Shown here in pieces: positions 16,064-24,173 of a stretch of DNA of 24,173 nt. The stretch is from NCBI GenBank assembly GCA_900553285.1, contig USCX01000011.1:1-24173 (forward strand), written 5' to 3'. Below the pieces are notes generated by a model. It was not told where the DNA came from and made no database searches. It saw only the letters and a program-made list of their open reading frames with translations. The position numbers were made by a program, and so were the translations under genes. The stretch comes from an uncultured Prevotella sp. (GTDB lineage: Bacteria > Bacteroidota > Bacteroidia > Bacteroidales > Bacteroidaceae). Each line of letters begins with the position of its first letter. Position 1 is the first letter of the stretch.

Positions 16064-16253
16064 GTCAGTGTCACTGACGTACATACAGTGCCAGTCGCCT
16101 ATGACAGGAAAGACGAACGCCGCGTTAGATTTTTCTGTCATAGGCGACTGGTGAGGCTGTCAGTATGTGTCGTGAAATACAGCGCAGCGGATGCCTTTCT
16201 CCTTGTGCGTCAAGGGCGGGGCATCCGCTGTCGTGTTAGGTCGTTACAGCCTC
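16064..16253. repeat. Cluster of nested inverted repeats next to the sulfatase gene
   Basis: Three structures lie in a row. First is a 15-base palindrome (16064-16078). Second is a long hairpin with 17 perfect pairs (16091-16107 with 16135-16151), extendable to 21 with one G-T pair, and with a further 4-bp stem in its loop. Third is a stem GAGGCTGT (16153-16160) with ACAGCCTC (16246-16253) that encloses an 11-bp stem (16185-16195 with 16220-16230), which in turn encloses a 5-bp hairpin (16201-16205 with 16211-16215). No T-run follows on either strand, so these are not ordinary terminators. The last arm overlaps the sulfatase stop codon. The function is unknown. Confidence 0.75.
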
Positions 16254-17790
16254 AAAGAGGATATTTCTTCAAGATGGGGTCGTCGTATTCCACTTGCAGG
16301 TCGCGAAGTTGTTTTTTCAACTTCTTGGTGACTCTTTCTGTGCCGGGCTGACCGTATATATTATGAAGCTGGTGCGGATCAGTCTTGCGGTCGTAGAGTT
16401 CCCAGACGTCGATGTCGTTGTAGAAGTGAACCAGCGTGTAACGGTTGGTGCGGATGCCGTAGTGGCGTTTCACCATGTGTTCGGCCGGGTATTCATAGTA
16501 GTGGTAATAGATGGCCTTGCGCCAGTCTTTGGGGTGCTCGCCGCGGAGCAAGGGTACGAGTGAGCGGCCCTGGATATCATCTGGGATGGGGGCACCGGCA
16601 AGTTCGAGGAAAGTGGGGGCATAGTCGATGTTCTGGACATCTTCGGTGATGTTCCCGCGTGCATCGAGGCCCTTTGGCAGGCGCATGACAAGAGGCGTGT
16701 TAAGAGATTCTTCGTAGATGAAACGCTTGTCGAACCATCCGTGTTCGCCCATATAGAAACCTTGGTCGGAGGTGTAGACCACGAGCGTGGAGTCGAGCAG
16801 GTTGGTCTTTTCAAGGTAGTCAAGCAGGCGGCCCACGTTGTCGTCAAGGCTTTTTAGTACCTTGGCGTAATCACGCATGTAACGTTGGTATTTGAATTCG
16901 GCCAGTTCCTTGCCTTTAAGGTTGCGGGCATAGAAATCGCGGCTGAGAGGGGCATACGTGGAGTCGTACCGGGCACGGTCGGAGGCGTCGAGACGGCCCA
17001 CCATGTTGAGGTAGGTGGCACTGAGCGGGGAAGTCTTGCCCGGCACGTACATCTTGTTGTCATAGATCAGGTCCATGTCTTTGGCGATGTTCATCTCTTG
17101 GGCGGCGGCGGCGGGACGTCCGGCATAGTCGTCGTAGAACGTTTCGGGCAGGGGAAATGTCTTGTCTTCGTAGAGGTCAAGGTATTTCATTTCCGGCAAC
17201 CAGTCGCGGTGGCAGGCCTTATGATGGACAAGGAGCAGGAACGGTTTGGAGCGGTCGCGCTTGTGTTCGAGCCAGTCGATGCTCTTGTCCGTGACGATGT
17301 TCGTCAGGTAACCCTGTTCGCGCACCGTGTCGCCCGCCATGGTGATGAAATCGGGATTGTAGTAGTCCCCCTGCCCTGGAAGGATATTCCAGTAGTCAAA
17401 GCCGGTGGGGCGGCTGACAAGGTGCCACTTGCCGATGATGGCGGTCTGGTAGCCTGCCTTCTGCATCAGCTTGGGCATGGTCTGCTGGCTGCCGTCGAAA
17501 ATGCCATGTTCGTTGTTCGTGAAGCCGTTCTTGTGACTGTGCTTTCCGGTGAGCATACAGGCGCGGCTTGGCCCCGAAAGCGAGTTGGCCACAAAGCTGT
17601 TTACGAATTTGACGCCGTCTGCCGCGATGCGATCGAGGTTCGGGGTTTCGACAAAGCGGTTGTCGTAACAACTCATCATCTGAGCCGTGTGGTCGTCGGT
17701 CATGATGTAGACGATGTTGTAGCGTCCTTGGGCTGCGGCCAAGACAGGAAGGGAAAAGAGGCCCAACGCACAAATTGGGGATGTTTTCAT
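16252..17790 (-). CDS. Secreted Ser-type sulfatase, probably N-acetylglucosamine-6-O-sulfatase-like (S1)
   Basis: A 512-residue enzyme hydrolysing a sulfate ester on a glycan. A signal peptide (residues 1-20, ending LAAAQ) directs it to the periplasm or surface. The metal site begins with TDDHTAQ (Asp32, Asp33). The maturation motif SGPSRACMLTG places Ser72 as the residue converted to formylglycine, so it needs an anaerobic radical-SAM maturase encoded elsewhere. A second metal motif, YTSDQGFYMGEHGWFDKR, lies near residue 315. The sequence (IMTDDHTAQMMSCYDNRF, NSFVANSLSGPSR) recalls B. thetaiotaomicron BT4656 of subfamily S1_11, a GlcNAc-6-O-sulfatase; that specificity is from memory. It is divergently placed from GH84, with glmM between, which supports GlcNAc-containing substrates such as mucin or heparan glycans. 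No own promoter box was seen. Confidence 0.9.
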   Translation of the reverse strand: MKTSPICALGLFSLPVLAAAQGRYNIVYIMTDDHTAQMMSCYDNRFVETPNLDRIAADGVKFVNSFVANSLSGPSRACMLTGKHSHKNGFTNNEHGIFDGSQQTMPKLMQKAGYQTAIIGKWHLVSRPTGFDYWNILPGQGDYYNPDFITMAGDTVREQGYLTNIVTDKSIDWLEHKRDRSKPFLLLVHHKACHRDWLPEMKYLDLYEDKTFPLPETFYDDYAGRPAAAAQEMNIAKDMDLIYDNKMYVPGKTSPLSATYLNMVGRLDASDRARYDSTYAPLSRDFYARNLKGKELAEFKYQRYMRDYAKVLKSLDDNVGRLLDYLEKTNLLDSTLVVYTSDQGFYMGEHGWFDKRFIYEESLNTPLVMRLPKGLDARGNITEDVQNIDYAPTFLELAGAPIPDDIQGRSLVPLLRGEHPKDWRKAIYYHYYEYPAEHMVKRHYGIRTNRYTLVHFYNDIDVWELYDRKTDPHQLHNIYGQPGTERVTKKLKKQLRDLQVEYDDPILKKYPL

Positions 17791-17810
17791 CGGCTGGATA
17801 TGTTTGGGTT

Positions 17811-17862
17811 AAGAAAGAAGACCTGTGGGTAGCCCTGATGTAGGCAGGCTATCCGCAGGTCT
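17811..17862 (-). terminator. Hairpin between glmM and the sulfatase gene
   Basis: Arms 17819-17834 and 17847-17862 make a 16-bp stem with two G-U pairs and a 12-base loop; the - strand continues TCTTTCTT. It lies 17 bases past the glmM stop and may end most glmM transcripts while allowing some read-through into the sulfatase gene. Confidence 0.7.
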
Positions 17863-17878
17863 GTGGAATGGGGATGAT

Positions 17879-19273
17879 TTAGTCTTTGTTAATCATTGAG
17901 TTTACGATCTCGATGACTTGCTGGCCGAGCGCATCTGCCGCTTCCATCGTGGGCGCTTCGGAGTAGACGCGGATGATGGGCTCTGTGTTGCTCTTGCGAA
18001 GTTGAACCCACTTGTCGGCGAAATCTATCTTGATTCCGTCGATATCCGTAATCTGTTCGTTCTTATAGTGTTCTTTGACACGTTGCAGAATGGCAAGGAT
18101 GTCTGTGCCCGGCGTGAGATCGATGCGGTTTTTTGCGATAAAGTAGTTCGGGTAGGTGGCCCGCAATTCGCTCGCTTTCATCTTGCGTTTGGCCAGGTAA
18201 GTCAGGATGAGACCGATGCCGACCAAGGCGTCGCGACCGTAATGTGCGGCGGGGGAGATGACACCGCCGTTTCCTTCACCGCCGATGACTGCACCGGTTT
18301 CCTTCATTTTGGTGACTACATTGACCTCGCCCACGGCGGCGGGAGCATAGTGACAGCCGTATTTTTCGGTGACGTCACGCAGGGCGCGGGTTGAACTGAG
18401 GTTAGATACGGTGTTTCCGGGCGTGTTTTGCAGCACGTAGTCGGCCACGGTGACCAATGTGTATTCCTCGCCATACATTTTCCCGTCTTCGCAGATGATG
18501 GCCAGGCGGTCGACGTCAGGGTCGACGACGAAGCCTATATCGTGCTCGCCTTTGCTCATCAGGGACATGATGTCGTGCAAGTTCTGTTCGAGAGGCTCGG
18601 GATTATGGTGGAAGTCACCGGTAGGTTCGGTGTAGAGGCCCGTTACTTTTGATACGCCGAGTTGGCCAAGGAGCTTGGGAAGGATAATGCCTCCTACGGA
18701 ATTGACCGTGTCGATAGCTACGCGGAAATTGGCTTGGCGGATGGCTTCGACATCCACGAGTTCAAGATGTTTGACCAAATCGATATGACGTTGATCGTAG
18801 TAGAAGTTCTTGGTGTAGTTGCCCATGTGGTCCACATCGCAGTAAGTGAAGTCTGCTTTGTTGGCCAGGCGAATGATCTCGTTGGCTTCGTCGGCGCTGA
18901 GGAATTCACCTTTTTCGTTGAGGAATTTGAGCGCGTTCCATTGACGGGGGTTGTGACTGGCAGTGATGATGATGCCTCCGCATGCCTTTTCCATCGTGAC
19001 GGCTATTTCGGTCGTGGGGGTTGACGCCAGACCGATATTGAGCACATCGAAGCCCATGCTTAAAAGTGTTCCGCAGACAATGTGCGAAACCATTTCGCCA
19101 GAGATGCGGGCATCGCGGCCTACGACAATTTTACGCGTGTAGTTTTTGCTAGCTTCGTCTCTAAGCATGGCGTATGCCGTGACCGATTTGACGATGTCGA
19201 TTGGGCTAAGTGTGTCACCCGGCTTTCCACCGATGGTACCGCGAAAACCGGAAATAGACTTGATGAGTGTCAT
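17879..19273 (-). CDS. glmM: Phosphoglucosamine mutase (alpha-D-phosphohexomutase family)
   Basis: A 464-residue cytoplasmic enzyme expected to convert glucosamine-6-phosphate to glucosamine-1-phosphate for UDP-GlcNAc and peptidoglycan synthesis. It has the phosphoserine loop TASHNP (Ser106), the magnesium motif DPDVDR (Asp251, Asp253, Asp255), the sugar loop GEGNGG (Glu333) and the phosphate-binding C-terminus RKSNTEPIIRVYSEA. The N-terminus ISGFRGTIGG is the usual first loop. GEGNGG differs from the E. coli GlmM GEQSGH form, as in archaeal and Bacteroidetes enzymes of this group, so phosphomannomutase or phosphoglucomutase activity is possible. It has its own promoter (19338-19367) and is followed by a hairpin. 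The nearby GH84 and sulfatase fit an amino-sugar theme. Confidence 0.88.
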   Translation of the reverse strand: MTLIKSISGFRGTIGGKPGDTLSPIDIVKSVTAYAMLRDEASKNYTRKIVVGRDARISGEMVSHIVCGTLLSMGFDVLNIGLASTPTTEIAVTMEKACGGIIITASHNPRQWNALKFLNEKGEFLSADEANEIIRLANKADFTYCDVDHMGNYTKNFYYDQRHIDLVKHLELVDVEAIRQANFRVAIDTVNSVGGIILPKLLGQLGVSKVTGLYTEPTGDFHHNPEPLEQNLHDIMSLMSKGEHDIGFVVDPDVDRLAIICEDGKMYGEEYTLVTVADYVLQNTPGNTVSNLSSTRALRDVTEKYGCHYAPAAVGEVNVVTKMKETGAVIGGEGNGGVISPAAHYGRDALVGIGLILTYLAKRKMKASELRATYPNYFIAKNRIDLTPGTDILAILQRVKEHYKNEQITDIDGIKIDFADKWVQLRKSNTEPIIRVYSEAPTMEAADALGQQVIEIVNSMINKD

Positions 19274-19337
19274 AATATATTGTAGTTATGTTTGATGTTT
19301 TGTAGGTAGGCTGATGTTAAAACTGGCTTCTTCGCTA

Positions 19338-19367
19338 CAAAAGTACGAATAATCCGAGGTTCGCAAT
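19338..19367 (-). promoter_or_regulatory. glmM promoter
   Basis: TACTTTTG on the - strand (19345-19338) fits TAnnTTTG, with a TTG (19366-19364) 18 bases upstream as partial -33 box. The predicted leader is about 60 bases. Confidence 0.65.
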
Positions 19368-19489
19368 CTATACTTTCATAAAAAAATGCAATAAGGATAT
19401 AGTAAACCGTCAGAATGCGTTTTTCGTTTGCAGATAGACGAGGAGGTGGGGCTAAACGGAAGGTATATGGCGTTTTTGTGATTACGTTT

Positions 19490-19521
19490 CTTGGAGAAGC
19501 GTTTCAAAAGATGTAAGTTTG
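19490..19521 (+). promoter_or_regulatory. GH84 gene promoter
   Basis: TAAGTTTG (19514-19521) fits TAnnTTTG exactly; CTTG at 19490-19493 supplies a TTG -33 core 20 bases upstream. The predicted start of transcription near 19528 excludes the TTG start at 19519 and supports the ATG at 19558. Confidence 0.7.
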
Positions 19522-19557
19522 CCAAGTGAAAAGATAACTCAAACGAAAAACTGTTTT

Positions 19558-21774
19558 ATGAAGAAGTGTTTATTGTGGCTTGCCGCGTTGTGCCTCTCAT
19601 GTAATTTCGGCGAAATGCGGGCGCAGGTGAATCCAACTCCACAGCAAATGGAAATCAAGGCTGACAAACCGTTGGCTCTTCCTTCGAAGTATGGAATAAG
19701 TTTACCTGCAAACCGTCAGGGAACTGCTGCAGCCAAATTGTTGGCCAAATTGTTTCCCGCAAGTTCCTCAGATGCCGACTTCGAGATAATAGCCGGTGTC
19801 AAAGGGGATAAGAACATAAGGAAGTGGGCAAAAAAGATACCTCTTCACGCAGAAGGTTACTATCTAAATAGTGAGGGAAAGCAAATCGTAGTGGCCGGTG
19901 CAGATGAACGCGGTTTATTTTATGGACTGGAAACTTTGCGACAGTTGATGACCGACAGTACGGTGTTGTCCGTAGAAATTACCGATTATCCTGATGTACC
20001 TTATCGGGGCATTGTTGAGGCCTTTTATGGTACGCCGTGGCCGCATGCTGCCAGACTGCGTCAGATGGACTTCTACGGAGAAAACAAATTGAACGTATAC
20101 CTTTATGGTCCGAAGGACGATCCCTATCATAGTGTTCCCAATTGGCGAAAGCCTTATCCTGAAAAAGAAGCTGCACAGATTAAGGAACTGGTGGGCCGGG
20201 CAAAAGAAAACGGTGTGATTTTCTATTGGGCCATCCATCCGGGTGGTGATATCAAGTGGAATACGACGGACCGCGATTTGCTCATGGCGAAGTTTGAAAG
20301 CATGTATCAGTTGGGTGTACGTGCGTTCGCTGTTTTTTTTGATGACATTGCAGGAGAAGGTGCAAAGGCCGACAAGCAAGTTGAGCTCTTGAACTATATA
20401 GACAACCAGTTTGTTGCGAAAAAGGGAGATGTCGCTCCTTTGGTCATGTGCCCGACGGAATATAATAAGGCGTGGGCCAATCCCGCTAGCGGCTATCTCC
20501 GGACGTTGGGTGCAAAGCTGAATAAGGATATTGAGATTATGTGGACGGGCAATAGTGTCGTTCACTGTATTGATAAGCCCTCTATGGAGTGGATTAACGG
20601 GCAAATCGGACGTAAGGCTTACGTCTGGTGGAATTATCCTGTGTCCGACTATTGTCGCAACCACATGTTGCTTGGTCCGGTGTATGGGAATGGGTTAGAT
20701 ATTAAGGATGACGTCTCGGCATTTGTTTCAAACCCGATGGAGCATGCAGAGGCTTCGAAAGTCGCCTTGTATTCGATAGCTGATTATGTATGGAACATGG
20801 AGGCTTTTGACAGTTTGCAGTCATGGAGGCGTGCGCTGAAAGCCATTTTGCCTGAATGCGCGGATGAATTTTATGTGTTTGCTTCACACAGTTCTGATCT
20901 CGGTCCGAACGGGCACGGCTTCCGGCGCGCGGAGAGCGTGGATTTACAGCCCTACTTGAAGGCGTGGGAGGCTTCGAAAGGTAGTGACGAGCGTGCTTCC
21001 ATGGCGGTCGCTGCGGGATGTGACCGTCTTGCTGCTGCCGCTGACGTGTTGCTTGCAGATAAAGAAAATGTGCCTTTGGTGAAGGAAATGGAGCCTTGGT
21101 TACGTCAGGCCCGTCTGATAGGGGATTATGGACAGGCTGTCGTCGGGATGACAGTCTGCCTGATGAATGGAAATTCTACGGATTTCATGCCGCTGTATCG
21201 TCACGCCCATGCCTTGCAACAGCTAATGTATGAGAACAACGAAGTATATAATCAAAATCCATATCAGCCGGGCGTAGAGGTCGGCAGTCTCGTGTTGTTG
21301 CCTACGATTAATAAAATGTATACATATGCGGCGCAGGAATATAATCGCCGGGAGCAAGCTGATCTGGACACGTTGGCCACGTATCAGCCCTATTCATTGG
21401 AGTCGACGGTGCCCCAACTGAAACAACAGCCAGTTTCGGGGCGTGGTAACGGAGTGGCTGTATCGCCGTCTAATGAAGTCGTCATGTGGCCGGCGGGAGC
21501 GTCACTGACGGTGAAAATGGATAAAGTAAGGACGTTAACTGGTTTGTCGTTTGATTTGGGCACACCAGGCATTAGCCGCGACTTTACACTTGAAGCCTCG
21601 GCTGACGGTGAAAAATGGATGAGAATTGATTTGATTCAGCAAGACGGAAAGACGGTCGTGCATACGACCGACGTGATTAACGGAATGAAAGCGGACCGTG
21701 TGCGTCTGACTAATTCGAGTGGCAAAGAATTGAAGGTCTATCTTCGTAGCTTCAAATTCACGAAACGTAATTGA
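19558..21774 (+). CDS. GH84 beta-N-acetylglucosaminidase (O-GlcNAcase-like hyaluronidase family)
   Basis: A 738-residue secreted hexosaminidase that removes beta-linked GlcNAc by substrate-assisted catalysis. A signal peptide occupies residues 1 to about 22. The GH20b-like N-terminal domain is followed by the TIM barrel starting VPYRGIVEAFYGTPW. The catalytic Asp pair is Asp262-Asp263 in FAVFFDDIAGEG; supporting residues are in YGPKDDPYH, WAIHPG, MWTGNSVV, WWNYPVSDY and LGPVYGN. A helical domain (DLGPNGHGFRR) and a C-terminal beta-sandwich follow. It aligns along its whole length, from memory, with BtGH84 (BT4395, 737 residues). In gut Bacteroidetes the enzyme acts on host glycans such as mucin. 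It has its own promoter and terminator. Start ATG 19558 is chosen over the TTG at 19519, which lies inside the promoter. Confidence 0.96.
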   Translation: MKKCLLWLAALCLSCNFGEMRAQVNPTPQQMEIKADKPLALPSKYGISLPANRQGTAAAKLLAKLFPASSSDADFEIIAGVKGDKNIRKWAKKIPLHAEGYYLNSEGKQIVVAGADERGLFYGLETLRQLMTDSTVLSVEITDYPDVPYRGIVEAFYGTPWPHAARLRQMDFYGENKLNVYLYGPKDDPYHSVPNWRKPYPEKEAAQIKELVGRAKENGVIFYWAIHPGGDIKWNTTDRDLLMAKFESMYQLGVRAFAVFFDDIAGEGAKADKQVELLNYIDNQFVAKKGDVAPLVMCPTEYNKAWANPASGYLRTLGAKLNKDIEIMWTGNSVVHCIDKPSMEWINGQIGRKAYVWWNYPVSDYCRNHMLLGPVYGNGLDIKDDVSAFVSNPMEHAEASKVALYSIADYVWNMEAFDSLQSWRRALKAILPECADEFYVFASHSSDLGPNGHGFRRAESVDLQPYLKAWEASKGSDERASMAVAAGCDRLAAAADVLLADKENVPLVKEMEPWLRQARLIGDYGQAVVGMTVCLMNGNSTDFMPLYRHAHALQQLMYENNEVYNQNPYQPGVEVGSLVLLPTINKMYTYAAQEYNRREQADLDTLATYQPYSLESTVPQLKQQPVSGRGNGVAVSPSNEVVMWPAGASLTVKMDKVRTLTGLSFDLGTPGISRDFTLEASADGEKWMRIDLIQQDGKTVVHTTDVINGMKADRVRLTNSSGKELKVYLRSFKFTKRN

Positions 21775-21807
21775 GAAGCCTTCAAATAAAGGTCTTTTTG
21801 TACGTTT

Positions 21808-21848
21808 GCGGCAGTTTCCTAAGTTAACGGGAAACTGCCGCATTTTTG
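21808..21848 (+). terminator. GH84 gene terminator
   Basis: Twelve perfect pairs (21808-21819 with 21830-21841), a 10-base loop and ATTTTTGTT form an intrinsic terminator 33 bases after the stop codon. It separates GH84 from the following GH2 gene. Confidence 0.92.
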
Positions 21849-21923
21849 TTAAGGAGTATTGAAAGAAGTAGCTCCCCTCTATATTTATGATAGTCGTGAT
21901 GATTTTATATCGGATATTTTCGT

Positions 21924-21931
21924 TATATTTG
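21924..21931 (+). promoter_or_regulatory. GH2 gene promoter -7 box
   Basis: TATATTTG fits TAnnTTTG and lies 80 bases before the GH2 ATG, just after the GH84 terminator. A -33 TTTG at the right spacing is not evident. Confidence 0.55.
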
Positions 21932-22011
21932 CGACCGCTGATAAAAATGCGAGCTAATACTATCTCTTTTATCGCGTAAACGAACCTTTAATTATCAATA
22001 GATAGAGTGAA

Positions 22012-24173
22012 ATGAGAAAGAAAGTTTTCCCGGAAAAGCTTTTCCCTCTTGTCGTTATGCTGGCTTTTGCTTTTAGCATGTCCATCCGAGCGATGGCTCA
22101 GTTGAAAGCGGGCGCTACGTATTCGATTGAGAGCGTAAAGGCAGGAATGTGCGTAACTAACGGAGGTCAGACAGAGAATAATGTTTTCCTGACGTTAGAA
22201 ACGTCAGATGCGGCAAGCGGCGGACAGCAATGGACGCTTTTGTCTGTGGATGCAGATGCTTCTGCGTGGGTGTTGTATAATGAAGCCGCAGGTAAGGCTG
22301 TGGATATGGCTCTTGACGGTCCCGAGGATAAAGCGGGGCACCTCCTGCAATGGACGCTGACGGCTACGGCTAACCAGACTTTGCGCATCCAGGCCGTAGA
22401 GGGCCAGACCGATGTATATCAGTTGTTGAATAACAGCAATCCCTCAGAGGCGGTCACCGTACAGGCTGACAATAGTCTGCAACTGTCCACGGATTTGACA
22501 TCTGAGGCTACCTATTTCCGCTTGAATGAGGTGGACGTAGATGTAGCTGTTCCGTTGTGTGCTAATCTGGCTTACTATATCTCTCCTGTGGGTGGCGACG
22601 GAACTCAGATGGTATTGAGCAGCGGAGGAAGTTTGACGGCAAATTCGAATATCTTTCTCGAAGATTGGGATGCAAACAGCGAAAGTCAGAAATGGCGTTT
22701 CGTTGATGCCGAAGGTGCTTTCCAACTGCTGAACGCGAGTTCGCAGATGGCAATGGATTTTCCTACGCAAAGCGGTGAAGGAGCCTTGCTTTTGCAGTAT
22801 ACACCCAATCTTACCAACGAGAATCAGCAGGTTAAATTTATAGAAGTTGAGGGCCAGCCTGGCGTATACCAGCTCTCTGTCACAAAGAACAACGGCACTT
22901 TTTATATGCTGTGTCCTGAGAATTCGTATAGTATAACGATTACGCGCAGTGCCAGTGCGTCCGGGACTTATTTCCGCCTGATTGCAGCGGAGAACAAGGC
23001 TCCTGAAATTAATGATTGGGAGAACGAAAAAGTATTCGCAATCAATAAGGAAGAGCCGAATGCTACTTATATGCCGTACGCATCCACAGACAAAATGAAG
23101 ACGGACGTGCGTTTTGACAAGCCATGGTTGACGGCCACGCAAGCCGAAATGCTGGATCTGAACGGAGTGTGGAAGTTTAAGTACGTGAAAAGTCCGGCTG
23201 AGCGACCGGGTGAAGAATTTTACGGCGATGATGCTGACGTGTCGGGTTATGACACAATAAGCGTTCCTTCGTGCTGGGAGATGAAAGGCTACGACAAGCC
23301 TATTTACGTCAATGTCGGCTATCCGTTTGTAGATAATCCTCCCTACATTCGTGTCAGTTCATCCTATACGGATGCGGGCATGGGGTCCAATCCGGTTGGT
23401 TCTTACCGACGTGAATTTACCTTGCCCGAAGGCTGGGAGAACAAAGAAGTGTTTATCAACTTTGAGGGTATTTATAGTGCCGCTTATGTATGGGTGAACG
23501 GACATAAAGTGGGCTATACCGAAGGAGCCAACACGGATGCGAAGTTCGACATTACGGCATATGTCCGGCCCGGTAAGAATAATGTGTCGGTACAGGTCTA
23601 TCGTTGGAGCGACGGATCGTATCTTGAAGGTCAGGACATGTTCCATATGAGCGGCATTCACCGTGATGTTTACCTGATAGCAACCCCGAGGACCTATGTC
23701 CAGAACCATGTTATCCGTGCTGAGCTTGATGCGGATGCCGGATATACAAGCGGAACGATGACGGTACGCCTAGACATGTCCAAGCGTGAAGAGGGAGCCG
23801 TTAAGAAGACGGTTACTGTGTCGCTATGGGACAAGGATGGTAAAGACGTGGCCGCTCCTCAGAGCGTGGAATTCAGCTTTGACGAAAATACTACGAGTTT
23901 GAGTAAAGACGTCTCGTTCGAACTCTCCGGTCTCGCGCTTTGGTCCGCTGAGAAACCGAACCTTTATTCAGTGGTCGTGTCACAAGCCGACGCCAGTGGC
24001 CAGGAAGAGTCTGTGTTCTCCACAAAGTACGGCTTCCGTCATATTGAGATTGTAGACGGCCTGCTTTACGTCAATGGACAGCAAGTCTACCTGAAAGGGG
24101 CAAACATACAAGATACGCATCCGGTGACCGGGCGTACGGTAGGTGTGGCTACGTTGATAAAGGACGTCACGAT
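22012..24173 (+). CDS. GH2 family glycoside hydrolase (beta-galactosidase-like), secreted, 3' end cut off by window
   Basis: An open frame of 720 codons runs from ATG 22012 to the window end without a stop. A signal peptide (residues 1 to about 29, SIRAMAQ) is followed by two ricin/beta-trefoil-like regions with QW motifs (QQW at 72-74, LQW at 112-114, QKW at 226-228). The GH2 sugar-binding jelly roll starts near residue 381 (LDLNGVWKFKYVKS; VPSCWEMKGYDKPIY; GIYSAAYVWVNGHKVGY; MSGIHRDVYLIATP). The Ig-like domain follows and the TIM barrel begins at YGFRHIEIVDG. The barrel motif reads GANIQDTHPVTGR, where LacZ has GVNRHEHHP, so specificity may differ from plain beta-galactosidase. The catalytic Glu pair lies beyond the window. 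It has its own promoter box and probably acts on host glycans with GH84. Confidence 0.9.
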   Translation, partial: MRKKVFPEKLFPLVVMLAFAFSMSIRAMAQLKAGATYSIESVKAGMCVTNGGQTENNVFLTLETSDAASGGQQWTLLSVDADASAWVLYNEAAGKAVDMALDGPEDKAGHLLQWTLTATANQTLRIQAVEGQTDVYQLLNNSNPSEAVTVQADNSLQLSTDLTSEATYFRLNEVDVDVAVPLCANLAYYISPVGGDGTQMVLSSGGSLTANSNIFLEDWDANSESQKWRFVDAEGAFQLLNASSQMAMDFPTQSGEGALLLQYTPNLTNENQQVKFIEVEGQPGVYQLSVTKNNGTFYMLCPENSYSITITRSASASGTYFRLIAAENKAPEINDWENEKVFAINKEEPNATYMPYASTDKMKTDVRFDKPWLTATQAEMLDLNGVWKFKYVKSPAERPGEEFYGDDADVSGYDTISVPSCWEMKGYDKPIYVNVGYPFVDNPPYIRVSSSYTDAGMGSNPVGSYRREFTLPEGWENKEVFINFEGIYSAAYVWVNGHKVGYTEGANTDAKFDITAYVRPGKNNVSVQVYRWSDGSYLEGQDMFHMSGIHRDVYLIATPRTYVQNHVIRAELDADAGYTSGTMTVRLDMSKREEGAVKKTVTVSLWDKDGKDVAAPQSVEFSFDENTTSLSKDVSFELSGLALWSAEKPNLYSVVVSQADASGQEESVFSTKYGFRHIEIVDGLLYVNGQQVYLKGANIQDTHPVTGRTVGVATLIKDVT

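Noticed and set aside
16112..16245. Integron attC site
   Set aside because: GTTRRRY-like strings occur, but the paired RYYYAAC boxes in the required arrangement are missing.

Overview
The window looks like chromosomal DNA from a gut-type member of the Bacteroidales (Bacteroides/Prevotella relatives). The evidence is a TonB-dependent receptor with a carboxypeptidase-regulatory-like N-terminus, a secreted Ser-type sulfatase, a full-length GH84 hexosaminidase resembling the Bacteroides thetaiotaomicron enzyme, a secreted GH2 enzyme, and repeated promoters of the Bacteroidetes type (TTTG, about 19-20 nt, TAnnTTTG) in front of most transcription units. No phage genes, transposase, tRNA or rRNA gene was seen.

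Layout. Positions 1-4054 (+): the tail of rsmE, a frameshifted gene joining an AmgK-like sugar/aminoglycoside kinase domain to a RapZ C-terminal domain, then a TonB-dependent receptor without a SusD partner. Positions 4055-4538 are intergenic with hairpins. Positions 4539-7851 (-): gapA with its own promoter, and upstream of it a response regulator/histidine kinase pair with overlapping genes. Positions 8056-10741 (-): the translation operon rplM-rpsI-rpsB-tsf, with a strong promoter, a roughly 120-nt leader and a terminator. Positions 11092-15248 (-): purB-rluB-asnS, ending in a long hairpin terminator. Positions 15249-16251 carry no recognisable protein gene. They hold a candidate structured RNA on the + strand with its own promoter-like box and an excellent terminator, then a dense cluster of nested inverted repeats.

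Positions 16252-19273 (-): a secreted sulfatase, probably GlcNAc-6-O-sulfatase-like, and glmM (phosphoglucosamine mutase). Divergent promoters separate glmM from 19558-21774 (+), a GH84 beta-N-acetylglucosaminidase, and 22012 to the window end (+), a partial GH2 glycosidase with two N-terminal ricin-like regions.

GlcNAc chemistry is a common thread on the right side: the sulfatase and GH84 would strip sulfate and GlcNAc from host glycans in the periplasm or at the surface, GH2 would remove a neighbouring sugar, and GlmM handles glucosamine phosphate in the cytoplasm. The kinase-RapZ fusion at the left end may sense or handle amino sugars too. Whether these genes are co-regulated cannot be seen from the sequence.

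Most novel-looking items: the kinase-RapZ fusion and its frameshift, the candidate RNA at 15513-15950, the inverted-repeat cluster at 16064-16253, and the altered active-site signature of the GH2 enzyme.
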